The notes under the pieces were generated by a model, which was given only the letters and a program-made list of their open reading frames with translations, was not told where the DNA came from and searched no databases. A program made the translations under genes and the position numbers. Below are positions 7,318-14,084 of a stretch of DNA of 16,452 nucleotides, in pieces. The stretch is from CAZHBA01 sp964530225 (GTDB taxonomy: Bacteria; Pseudomonadota; Alphaproteobacteria; UBA6615). Every line of letters starts with the position of its first letter. The stretch's first letter is position 1. Location: positions 1-16,452 of the forward strand of contig CAZHBA010000120.1 of NCBI GenBank assembly GCA_964530225.1, read 5' to 3'.

Positions 7318-8060
7318 CAGTGCGCCCCCAGATAGGCATCGATAACCCGCTGATCATTTTGCACCTGCTCGGGTGGACCGTCGGCCAGCATCTCGCCGTG
7401 TGCCAGGCAATAGATGTGCTCGGCCAAATTCATGATCACCCGCATATTGTGTTCGATTATCAGCAGGGTGATTCCCAGATCGGCGTTGGCCCTTTTTAGC
7501 CGGTCAATTAGGCCGTTGATCAGGGTGGGGTTGATACCCGCGGTGGGTTCGTCGAGCAACAGCAATTTAGGGCCGTTCATCAACGCCATGGCGAATTCGA
7601 GTAACTTCTGCTGGCCGAATGACAGATCGCCGGCTAACAACATACGTTTCGAATAAAGGCCGACGAATTCAAGCAGTTCCTCGGCCTTTTCCAGTACCTC
7701 GGGCGGGTACTTGGCGAACATGGTGGTGATGCCGGTTTGTCCGTGTGGCATGCTGACCTGCATGTTTTGCACGCACGTCATCTCGCCGTAGATGCGCGTC
7801 TGCTGGAAGGTGCGTAGCATGCCTAGACGGGCGATCTCCGGAACCCGCACCGACGATATCTCGTGTCCCTCGAAGCGGATCGAGCCGGCGTCGATGGGGT
7901 GGGAGCCGACGATCGAATTAAACAACGTCGTCTTGCCCGAGCCGTTCGGTCCGATGAGGCCGATGATCCTGCCTTCCGGTACGGCCATCGACACGTTGTT
8001 GTTGGCGATGACACCGCCGAATGCTTTCGAGGTGCCTTCGACTTCCAGGAGTGCGCTCAT
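7317..8060 (-). CDS. livG: Branched-chain amino acid-type ABC transporter ATPase LivG
   Basis: A 247-aa ATP-binding protein of the LivG subfamily: Walker A GPNGSGKT (37-44), Q-loop Gln86 in RTFQQTRIY, signature LSFGQ (146-150), Walker B LLLLDEP (166-172) and switch His204 (IIEHNMRVIM). The long 'LivG insertion' between the Q-loop and the signature is present, and the C-terminus YLGAH matches the family's typical YLG ending. I start at the ATG at 8060, which overlaps the livM stop by one base (TGATG) and begins MSALLEVEGTSKAFGG. A reading frame open further upstream to 8402 only overlaps livM and is not genuine. Its partners are LivF, LivM, LivH and the periplasmic binding protein of the same cluster. 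Confidence 0.95.
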   Translation of the reverse strand: MSALLEVEGTSKAFGGVIANNNVSMAVPEGRIIGLIGPNGSGKTTLFNSIVGSHPIDAGSIRFEGHEISSVRVPEIARLGMLRTFQQTRIYGEMTCVQNMQVSMPHGQTGITTMFAKYPPEVLEKAEELLEFVGLYSKRMLLAGDLSFGQQKLLEFAMALMNGPKLLLLDEPTAGINPTLINGLIDRLKRANADLGITLLIIEHNMRVIMNLAEHIYCLAHGEMLADGPPEQVQNDQRVIDAYLGAH

Positions 8061-9085
8061 CAGGCAGCTTCCTCGACGGTGATGCCGAACCGTTCGGGCC
8101 AACGCTCGCGCATCCAGCCCATGATGCCGAGGGGGAAGAAGATCACAACGATGACGATGAGAAGACCCATGGCGACGCGCTGCCAACCGAGCAGGGTGCT
8201 CCAGAAAAACTCCTGGGTGACGTGAAATACGACTGCGCCCAGAACCGGTCCCCACAACGTTCCCTTGCCGCCGAGAATAGCCATCAGCACCATCCAGACA
8301 CCGAAGGTAGCGCCCGGAAAGGCAACGTCGAGGGGGTCGATAAAACCGTTCAGGTGACCGAAGCCGGCCCCAGCAAAAGACAGAAAAAACGCCGACACGC
8401 ACCAGGCCACCGTCTTGGCGCGAGTGGTGTGCAGGCCCATCGCCTCAGCCTTGTCTTCGTCGTCGCGAATAGCGTTGATGGCGAGCCCGAAGCGGGTCGA
8501 ATAGAGCCATCTCAGCACTAGGAACGTGACCACCGACAGGACAAAGAAGTAATAGGCATAGAACAAGCCGGCCGAGCCCAGACCTAGTGGAAATACCGGC
8601 GCCGAAATGCCGGAACCGGCGCCGATATAGTCGATGCCGCCGGCGATCTCGCCGACGGCGACGCCGAGACCGAGCGTGCAAATAGCAAAGTAGTGGCCGC
8701 GCAAGCGCAGCACGCCCGAGCCCAGCAGCCATGCGAATAATACGCAAACGATAGCGCCAACGACGCTGCCCAAGGCGAGGCCAAGAATGTAATCAGTGGG
8801 AGACAGTTGCAAATTAATCTTATCGGAAATGGTTTCGAATTGGCCTATGTCGAAATATAGCTCATGCTGCGTCATTGCTGCGGCGTACATGCCGATGCCG
8901 AAAAAGATAATGTTGCCGAACGAGTTGTAGCCCATGCGGCCGCCCAGGATATCCCAGGTCAGAGCAAAGGTTACCATCATCCACATGACCGCGATCTGGG
9001 TCTGGAAAGCGGGTAGCGCCAGCGGCAGGAATACCCCGGCCAGCAATAGGCCGCCATACAGCATTAAATTTCTATTGGTGCTCAT
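8060..9085 (-). CDS. livM: Branched-chain amino acid-type ABC transporter permease LivM
   Basis: A 341-aa polytopic inner-membrane permease with about nine or ten hydrophobic segments. The family's cytoplasmic coupling (EAA-like) loop is seen at 200-217 (GLAINAIRDDEDKAEAMG), and the conserved GRMGYNSFGNIIFFGIGMY block at 49-67. A hydrophilic stretch of about 20 residues (75-96) between early helices is a mild expansion. It pairs with LivH to form the translocation path. The ATG at 9085 overlaps the livH stop by 4 nt (ATGA), and its own stop overlaps livG, so translational coupling is likely through the set. Confidence 0.95.
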   Translation of the reverse strand: MSTNRNLMLYGGLLLAGVFLPLALPAFQTQIAVMWMMVTFALTWDILGGRMGYNSFGNIIFFGIGMYAAAMTQHELYFDIGQFETISDKINLQLSPTDYILGLALGSVVGAIVCVLFAWLLGSGVLRLRGHYFAICTLGLGVAVGEIAGGIDYIGAGSGISAPVFPLGLGSAGLFYAYYFFVLSVVTFLVLRWLYSTRFGLAINAIRDDEDKAEAMGLHTTRAKTVAWCVSAFFLSFAGAGFGHLNGFIDPLDVAFPGATFGVWMVLMAILGGKGTLWGPVLGAVVFHVTQEFFWSTLLGWQRVAMGLLIVIVVIFFPLGIMGWMRERWPERFGITVEEAA

Positions 9086-9993
9086 TCGAGATATTCGCGC
9101 TTGCGGCCGAGCCAGTAGCTGCGCCCGACGAGGATGACGACAAGCAGGGCGAAGATAAACCCAACCTGAAATTCCGCCCCGAGGATGAATCCGGCAAAAT
9201 TCTCGGCTGCGCCGAGGCCGATCCCCGTTATAACTACGCCGACGAGGTTGCCGAGCCCGGCGACGATCACGATTAGGAAAGCACGAATAGTGTAGATCAG
9301 TCCGATGTACGGCTCGACCACCCAGATCATCGCCACGAGTGCTCCTGCCGCGCCGCAGACGGCGGCGTTGATGCCGTAGGTGGCGGCATAGACCTTGTCG
9401 GTATCGATGCCCATGGTGCGTGCGGCTCGGGCATTTTGTGCTGTTGCCCGAATGGCTTGGCCGAGCCGTGATCTTTTCAGGAAATAAACTAATATTCCGC
9501 CGCAGATTAATGAGGTTATGGCGGCAAACAGTTTGATTTGTTCGATGGTGACGATGCCGTCAAAGAATGGCCAGGTCGCAAAGCCATGATTGGCGCGGCG
9601 GATATCGGCGCCGAAAATCTGGTTCATCAGTTGCTGCAATAAAATGGATAGGCCGAAGGTCGCCAGGATAGAGATGAACAGGTCTTTGTCGACGACGCGA
9701 AAGATGACAACTCGGTAGAGTATCCAACCGACGCCATACAAAATGACCGGCGCAACGAACACGCCAAAGAACGGGTGAATTCCAAGTTCAACCAAAAAGA
9801 CTGCGACGTACCCGCCCAACACAACGAATTCGCCCTGGGTGATGTTGATAACGTTCATCACCCCCCAGACGAGCGCCATGCCGTAGGCAACCAGGGCGAA
9901 CAAGGCGCCTACCATCAACCCGTTTACTAACAACTGCAGTGAAAGTGGTGGTGCGATGACCAGAATGTTGAGGTTGCTAATAATCGTATCGAT
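9082..9993 (-). CDS. livH: Branched-chain amino acid-type ABC transporter permease LivH, apparent ATC start
   Basis: An inner-membrane permease of the LivH family, 303 aa if read from the ATC at 9993. Conserved parts are LQLLVNGLMVGALFALVAYG (19-38), GVMNVINITQGEFVVLGGY (44-62) and the coupling loop GQAIRATAQNARAARTMGI (178-196), with about eight hydrophobic segments. After the in-frame stop TAG at 10008-10006 no ATG, GTG or TTG occurs until a TTG at 9933, which has no ribosome-binding site and would cut into the conserved N-terminus; the first ATG is 9915. The codon in the family's start position is ATC at 9993-9991, exactly 7 nt after GGAG (10004-10001), giving (M)DTIISNLNILVIAPPLSL. I therefore place the start at this ATC. 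The gene itself is certain; the start is not. Most software would pick 9933. Confidence 0.9.
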   Translation of the reverse strand: MDTIISNLNILVIAPPLSLQLLVNGLMVGALFALVAYGMALVWGVMNVINITQGEFVVLGGYVAVFLVELGIHPFFGVFVAPVILYGVGWILYRVVIFRVVDKDLFISILATFGLSILLQQLMNQIFGADIRRANHGFATWPFFDGIVTIEQIKLFAAITSLICGGILVYFLKRSRLGQAIRATAQNARAARTMGIDTDKVYAATYGINAAVCGAAGALVAMIWVVEPYIGLIYTIRAFLIVIVAGLGNLVGVVITGIGLGAAENFAGFILGAEFQVGFIFALLVVILVGRSYWLGRKREYLE

Positions 9994-10031
9994 GGGATTT
10001 CTCCGCTACTCACGGACGTATCTAAACTAAT

Positions 10032-10061
10032 ACCCGGCCCCCACTTGAGTGGGGGCCGGGT
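10032..10061 (-). terminator. Strong GC hairpin between the binding-protein gene and livH (attenuator-like)
   Basis: A perfect inverted repeat with 14-nt arms (10032-10045 and 10048-10061; core CCCGGCCCCCAC/GTGGGGGCCGGG) stands about 30 nt past the binding-protein stop and before the livH ribosome-binding site. On the minus strand it is followed by ATTAGTTTAG, only moderately T-rich. Such hairpins often end or stabilise part of the transcript so that the periplasmic binding protein is made in excess over the permease and ATPase subunits. Partial termination or 3'-end protection is the likely role. Confidence 0.7.
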
Positions 10062-10090
10062 TCACCGGAACATTAAAAGACCCGACAGAC

Positions 10091-11332
10091 TTACTGGGCC
10101 AAGCGTGGATAATTTAGCTTGGAATTCGCCCAGGCTGTCGGCGCGACCAACTTGTATTTGCCGTTTTGCACTTGTCGCAGGATCATCGGCTTAGCGATGT
10201 TCTGACCAGTCTCCGCGAACACCACGTTGCCGTAGAAGGTCTGCGTGTCGGTTGACGCAAGAGCGTCGCGGACCTTGTCGGTGTCGAAGGAACCAGCCCG
10301 GGTAAGGGCGTCGGCATATACCATGGCTGCGGCTGTCGATTCGGCTGCCTGGTAAGGCGGCACATAGCCGTAGGTCTTCTCGAAGGTATTGGTGTAATCC
10401 ATCGCCGTGCCGAACAGGTCATCCTTATAGGTTAGCTCCGGCGCCCACTGGCCGGCGCAAAGGATGCCTTCGCCGGCAGTGCCGAAGGTCTTCGTGTTGG
10501 TAACCTTTGCAGATTCACAATGGGTCATTGCCACCATCGGGGCGGTGACCTTCTGCTCACTCAGTTGGCGCACGAACAGAGCGCCACCAACGGTATGTGC
10601 GGACACCACGACGACATCCGGCTTTAAGGCTTTGACCTTGGTCAGGAAGGTCGTCATGTCGGTCACTTCTTTGGGGAACTTCTCGTCGATGACAACTTTC
10701 ATGCCATGACGGGCCGCATCCTCGCGGATGCCGGCGCCGATATCGAGCGCGAATGGCTCATTTCGTACGCCGATGGCGATTTTCACAGACTTAACGTTCC
10801 GGCCCTCTTTTTTGGCCACCTCGGCGGCCAGATCGATGGCCGACTTCAGATATTGTTCGGACGTCGATAAGACGGCGAAGGTATAGCGGAAACCCTGGTT
10901 GAAGATCGAACGCGATGCGCCGTTACCTTCGACCATTGGTACCTTGTATTTTTCTACCACCGGCGCGATCGCCTTGGTCATACCCGAGCTGTACGGCCCG
11001 AGGACGAACTTGATCTTATCCTGCTGGATCAGCCGTTCGGCCAACTGAGTAGCGCGTGCGGCGGTCGATTCATCGTCGTAATATTTGATCGCTAGCTTGT
11101 ACTTCTTGCCGCCGACGGTAAGACCACCCTTGTCGTTTATAAACTTAACGGCCAGATCGTAGCCGTTTTTTGTGTGTTTGCCGTTAATGGCATAACGCCC
11201 GGTCAGCGAAACCGCAACGCCAAAGGTAACGGTATCGCCTTCGACTTTGGCCTGGGCTGTCGTAGGCGCCGTTGTGTAAGCCAGCGCCGTTACCACGATC
11301 GCTCCGACGGTTAGTTTTAACTTATTTGACAT
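10091..11332 (-). CDS. livK: Periplasmic substrate-binding protein of HAAT-type ABC transporter (LivK-like)
   Basis: A 413-aa type I periplasmic binding protein. Residues 1-28 form a Sec signal peptide (Lys-rich n-region, hydrophobic core, cleavage expected after AQA at 28). The mature part has the family pattern FGVAVSLTGRYAINGKHTKN (37-56), the DDES loop, the hinge GPYSSGMTKAIAPVVEKY and a C-terminal lobe ending in a QVQNGKYKLVAP-type strand. It is longer than E. coli LivK (about 369 aa) and resembles the broad 'amino acid / ligand-binding' group whose ligands include aromatic acids, urea and amides, so leucine/valine specificity should not be assumed. The ATG at 11332 follows a near-perfect ribosome-binding site (AGGGAGGT). 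It is first in the block, followed by a hairpin, livHMGF and then the cox genes. Confidence 0.94.
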   Translation of the reverse strand: MSNKLKLTVGAIVVTALAYTTAPTTAQAKVEGDTVTFGVAVSLTGRYAINGKHTKNGYDLAVKFINDKGGLTVGGKKYKLAIKYYDDESTAARATQLAERLIQQDKIKFVLGPYSSGMTKAIAPVVEKYKVPMVEGNGASRSIFNQGFRYTFAVLSTSEQYLKSAIDLAAEVAKKEGRNVKSVKIAIGVRNEPFALDIGAGIREDAARHGMKVVIDEKFPKEVTDMTTFLTKVKALKPDVVVVSAHTVGGALFVRQLSEQKVTAPMVAMTHCESAKVTNTKTFGTAGEGILCAGQWAPELTYKDDLFGTAMDYTNTFEKTYGYVPPYQAAESTAAAMVYADALTRAGSFDTDKVRDALASTDTQTFYGNVVFAETGQNIAKPMILRQVQNGKYKLVAPTAWANSKLNYPRLAQ

Positions 11333-11601
11333 GCTTACCTCCCTTAGTCCAATTACGAAAATATCAAAAAAAAATTAGGTAATTACAATGATAACCACTG
11401 AGGTTAATAGTGCACCGCATTAGAGTCCATACGTACAGTGTGTAATGACAGGGTCCGGCCCGTGTCTTGCGTGCAGTGGGAATGTCGCTACTATGCCGCG
11501 GCGTTTCGAGACGGTGCCGTGTTGTTCAAAATTGGGCCCGGAGAGACGCAACAGGGGGCGGGAGCTCTCGGTAAGATGGGCTCGGGAATGAGGTTGGCCT
11601 G
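11333..11601. promoter_or_regulatory. Divergent intergenic region between liv and mnh operons
   Basis: These 269 bp separate the head-to-head operons and hold no credible gene. The half next to livK (about 11345-11410) is AT-rich, with a run of nine A/T pairs near 11366-11374 and two GTAATT copies on the minus strand, and probably contains the liv promoter, although I could not pick a convincing -35/-10 pair. The half next to mnhE is GC-rich. Confidence 0.6.
11467..11494 (+). promoter_or_regulatory. Candidate promoter for the mnh operon
   Basis: TTGCGT (11467-11472) is followed after 16 nt by TACTAT (11489-11494), about 107 nt before the mnhE start. The match to a sigma-70 consensus is moderate at both boxes. 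It is the best pair I could find by eye on the plus strand of the divergent region, and it remains a guess. Confidence 0.3.
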
Positions 11602-12084
11602 GTGCTTTATTTCGCCAGTGCAGTAGTCGTTACATATGCTTTTTGGCTCGTTCTGTCGGGCCATTTCACGCCGACACTGATGATCATCGGTGCCGTGTCG
11701 TCGTTTGCCGTGGTGGCGTTGGCCAGCCGCATGGCGGTGATCGACCACGAAGGCCATCCAATATACCTGCTTGGCCGTGCTGCTTGGTATTGGCCGTGGC
11801 TGCTTTGGCAGATCATAAAATCCGGCCTCGATGTCTCGCGCATAATCCTGTCGCCGTCGCTGCCGATCAGCCCGACCCTGATCAACGTCAAGGCGAGCCA
11901 GAAATCGGTGGTCGGCGTCGTTACTTATGCCAACTCGATAACCCTGACGCCGGGTACGGTGTCGGTCGAAGTCGAGGATGAAGAGATCACGGTCCATGCG
12001 ATAACCCACGACGGCGCGACCAACCTGGCGGGCGGCGATATGGACCGTATGGTGACGCGCTTCGAAGGTGGGGGTGCGGCATGA
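11602..12084 (+). CDS. mnhE: Mrp/Mnh cation/H+ antiporter subunit E
   Basis: A 160-aa MnhE/MrpE family protein, a small inner-membrane subunit of the multisubunit Na+(K+)/H+ antiporter. The two or three N-terminal hydrophobic helices and the family stretch WLLWQIIKSGLDVSRIILSP are followed by a soluble C-terminal domain of about 85 residues, with the typical SITLTPGTVSVEVEDEEITVH-like strand region (about 111-132). The start is a GTG at 11602: an in-frame TAA lies at 11572-11574, the intervening codons hold no ATG or TTG, and GAGGT stands 7 nt upstream. Its TGA overlaps the mnhF ATG by 4 nt. It is first in the operon, as subunit MbhA is in archaeal Mbh. Confidence 0.93.
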   Translation: MLYFASAVVVTYAFWLVLSGHFTPTLMIIGAVSSFAVVALASRMAVIDHEGHPIYLLGRAAWYWPWLLWQIIKSGLDVSRIILSPSLPISPTLINVKASQKSVVGVVTYANSITLTPGTVSVEVEDEEITVHAITHDGATNLAGGDMDRMVTRFEGGGAA

Positions 12085-12338
12085 CGATGTTCGCCGTCGC
12101 CATGGTTGCCGTATTGGCAAGCCTCGCCCTGGCGATGGCGCGGGCGGTCCTTGGCCCGACCATGTTCGACCGCGTGTTGGCGGCAAACTCTACCGGAACC
12201 CTGGCCGTGCTGGCTTTAGCTCTGATTGGCTTTGTCACCGGCCGGCCCGAATTTCTCGATATTGCCATTCTTTACACCCTGTTGAACATGATCGGCACAA
12301 TCGCCGTGCTGCGTTATTTCCACCCGGGCGAAAACTAA
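12081..12338 (+). CDS. mnhF: Mrp/Mnh cation/H+ antiporter subunit F
   Basis: An 85-aa protein with three predicted transmembrane helices, normal for MnhF/MrpF. Conserved residues include GPTMFDRV (25-32, with Asp30 and Arg31) and FLDIAILYTLLNMIGTIAVLRYF (Asp60 and the terminal Arg/Tyr pair). The ATG lies within the last codons of mnhE (ATGA overlap). A G-rich ribosome-binding site (GGTGGGGGT) precedes it. It works only as part of the membrane complex. Confidence 0.93.
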   Translation: MTMFAVAMVAVLASLALAMARAVLGPTMFDRVLAANSTGTLAVLALALIGFVTGRPEFLDIAILYTLLNMIGTIAVLRYFHPGEN

Positions 12339-12341
12339 ACG

Positions 12342-12695
12342 ATGGCTACCGTAATCGACATTCTGAGCTGGTTTTTTCTCATCGCGGGCGGCGTGTTCTG
12401 CGTAATCGGTATGATCGGGGTCATTCGCTTGCCCGATATGTTTGCCCGGCTCCACGGCGCTTCGATTACCGATACGCTGGGCGCGGGTTTCATTGTTATT
12501 GGGCTCATTCTGCAGGCCGGTTTTACTCTGGTCGCGGCTAAATTGATTATCATCATGGGTCTGGTTCTGTTGACAAGCCCGGTGGCGACCCATGCCCTGG
12601 CGCAGGCGGCGTTTCATGCGGGCGTTCGACCCAGGCTCACCCACGATGAGACGGGCGGTCATATCGCGGGGGAGGACGAACCATCGAACTCCTGA
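12342..12695 (+). CDS. mnhG: Mrp/Mnh cation/H+ antiporter subunit G
   Basis: A 117-aa MnhG/MrpG subunit with three hydrophobic helices. The family signature GVIRLPDMFARLHGASITDTLG (26-47; Arg29, Pro31, Asp32, Arg36, His38) is complete, as is the later SPVATHALAQAAFHAG stretch. The C-terminal tail from about residue 97 is hydrophilic and acidic. It starts 3 nt after mnhF. Its end overlaps the presumed start of the next gene by 13 nt, which suggests translational coupling and helps explain how an unusual start codon there could be used. Confidence 0.93.
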   Translation: MATVIDILSWFFLIAGGVFCVIGMIGVIRLPDMFARLHGASITDTLGAGFIVIGLILQAGFTLVAAKLIIIMGLVLLTSPVATHALAQAAFHAGVRPRLTHDETGGHIAGEDEPSNS

Positions 12696-13261
12696 TCGAC
12701 ACCGTATTGCTATTGTTGATGGTGGTCACCGTCTTCGGCGTGATCCGCGCTCGCAACCTGTTCGTCGTGGTTATGCTTGGGGGTATCTACAGTTTTCTGA
12801 TGGCGACGGTGATGGTGGCGCTCGACGCGGTCGACGTGGCGATGACCGAAGCGGCGGTTGGTGCCGGCATGTCCACCGTTTTGATGCTGGCGGTTCTCGG
12901 CCTGGTTAGAACGCGCGAGGCGCCATTGCGCCACAGCCCTATTATCCCGTTGATCGTCTGCCTGCTCACTGGCGGTGCGCTGATTTATGGGACGGTTGCG
13001 CTACCGCCGTTCGGCCGCGCTGACAATCCGCAGAATCAGCATGTGGCACCGTACTATCTCGAAAATTCGGTGCACGAGACGGGTTCGCCTAACGTCGTCA
13101 CCGCGGTGCTGGCCAGCTACCGCGGCTACGATACGCTCGGCGAGACGACAGTTATTTTCACCGGTGGTATAGGAGTGTTGGTCCTGCTCACCGCCGTGCG
13201 CCGGCGCCGGCGTGAGAGTGAAGATGAAATTGCCGAAGGCGTAGAGGAGATGGCCCCATGA
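12683..13261 (+). CDS. MrpA C-terminal-like subunit (DUF4040/MbhD fused to MbhE), apparent ATC start
   Basis: A 192-aa membrane protein when read from the ATC at 12683. It joins two modules that in Bacillus form the C-terminus of MrpA and in archaeal Mbh are separate subunits. The MbhD/DUF4040 part has DAVDVAMTEAAVGAG (48-62) and the MbhE part has SPNVVTAVLASYRGYDTLG (135-153). An Arg-rich stretch and an acidic tail close it. The in-frame stop upstream is at 12647-12649, and no ATG, GTG or TTG follows before TTG 12707. That TTG has no ribosome-binding site and would drop the conserved MELLID-type N-terminus. The ATC at 12683 stands 7 nt after GGGGGAGG and gives (M)ELLIDTVLLLLMVV, so I prefer it. 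The gene is certain; the start is inferred. The stop overlaps mnhB (ATGA). Confidence 0.88.
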   Translation: MELLIDTVLLLLMVVTVFGVIRARNLFVVVMLGGIYSFLMATVMVALDAVDVAMTEAAVGAGMSTVLMLAVLGLVRTREAPLRHSPIIPLIVCLLTGGALIYGTVALPPFGRADNPQNQHVAPYYLENSVHETGSPNVVTAVLASYRGYDTLGETTVIFTGGIGVLVLLTAVRRRRRESEDEIAEGVEEMAP

Positions 13262-13734
13262 TGCGCGATACGGTCATATTGCGCGTGGTGGTGAAGTTGC
13301 TGCTGCCGGCAATCTTGCTGTTCGCGCTTTATGTGCAGTTCCACGGTGACTATGGACCAGGCGGCGGTTTCCAGGCCGGTGTCGCAGCCGCCGCGGCGAT
13401 AATTCTCTATGGTATGATCTTCGGCGTAACGGCGGCGCGCCAAGTGGTGCCCCAGCGTGTGGTTCACACTCTGATCCCGTTGGGTGTACTAATTTTTGCC
13501 GGCACCGGCGTAGCCGGCCTGCTGCGCGGCGCCAATTATCTCGACTACTCGCCGTTGGGTAGCCACGCCGAAGCGGGTCAGCATCTCGGTATCCTGATCG
13601 TCGAGGTCGGCGTTTTCGTTACTGTGTCGTCGACCATGCTGGCGATTTTCTACACCTTCGGCGGTCGCGCCGAAGACGCTCTTGCGGAAGAAGGGCCAGC
13701 GGATAATAAACCCAGCGAGGGTGAGGTCGAATGA
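13258..13734 (+). CDS. mnhB: Mrp/Mnh cation/H+ antiporter subunit B
   Basis: A 158-aa MnhB/MrpB (MbhF-like) subunit with four predicted helices. The family hallmark FHGDYGPGGGFQAGV (28-42) is intact, and the pattern LGSHAEAGQHLGILIVEVGV later in the protein is also typical. The C-terminal tail is acidic and hydrophilic. The sequence begins ATGATG, so 13258 or 13261 could serve; the former overlaps the upstream stop and has GAGGAG just before. It ends 4 nt inside mnhC (ATGA). Confidence 0.94.
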   Translation: MMRDTVILRVVVKLLLPAILLFALYVQFHGDYGPGGGFQAGVAAAAAIILYGMIFGVTAARQVVPQRVVHTLIPLGVLIFAGTGVAGLLRGANYLDYSPLGSHAEAGQHLGILIVEVGVFVTVSSTMLAIFYTFGGRAEDALAEEGPADNKPSEGEVE

Positions 13735-14084
13735 TCGAGATTCTCGCCACCGTCAATTATTGGGTTACCATCCTATTGATGATCGGCGGTCTTTATATCG
13801 TCGTCGCCCACGGCAACATGGTCAAAAAACTAGTTGGCCTAGGAATTTTCCAAACGTCGGTCTATCTGCTGTTTATCTCGCCGGGAAAAGTCCTCGGCGG
13901 CACGGCGCCAATCCTTGCCGAAGGCTTCACGCTCTATTCCAACCCGCTGCCGCACGTGCTGATTTTGACCGCCATTGTCGTCGGCGTGGCGACGCTGGCG
14001 CTGGGGATGGCGTTGGTGGTGCGCATCCACGAGGCCTACGGCACGATTGAGGATGACGAAGTGCACGATCAGGAGAAGGACTAG
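13731..14084 (+). CDS. mnhC: Mrp/Mnh cation/H+ antiporter subunit C (NuoK-like)
   Basis: A 117-aa homologue of NuoK and MrpC with three transmembrane helices. The conserved block NPLPHVLILTAIVVGVATLA (71-90) is diagnostic for subunit C, and GNMVKKLVGLGIFQTSVYLL (28-47) marks the second helix. The acidic C-terminal tail (EDDEVHDQEKD) is long for the family. It starts inside the mnhB stop and its TAG shares one base with the GTG of the next gene. Confidence 0.94.
   Translation: MIEILATVNYWVTILLMIGGLYIVVAHGNMVKKLVGLGIFQTSVYLLFISPGKVLGGTAPILAEGFTLYSNPLPHVLILTAIVVGVATLALGMALVVRIHEAYGTIEDDEVHDQEKD

Noticed and set aside
8061..8402. An N-terminal extension of livG by 114 codons
   Set aside because: The added part is out-of-frame livM sequence without LivG features. 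The ATG at 8060 overlaps the livM stop and gives the standard LivG N-terminus.
11438..11626. A 62-codon plus-strand frame in the divergent region running into mnhE
   Set aside because: No ribosome-binding site, no recognisable features, and it overlaps the better supported mnhE start.
11491..12186. A 231-codon minus-strand frame opposite mnhE/mnhF
   Set aside because: Antisense to clear Mnh subunits, Arg/Gln/His-rich, and no family features. It would also occupy the divergent promoter region.
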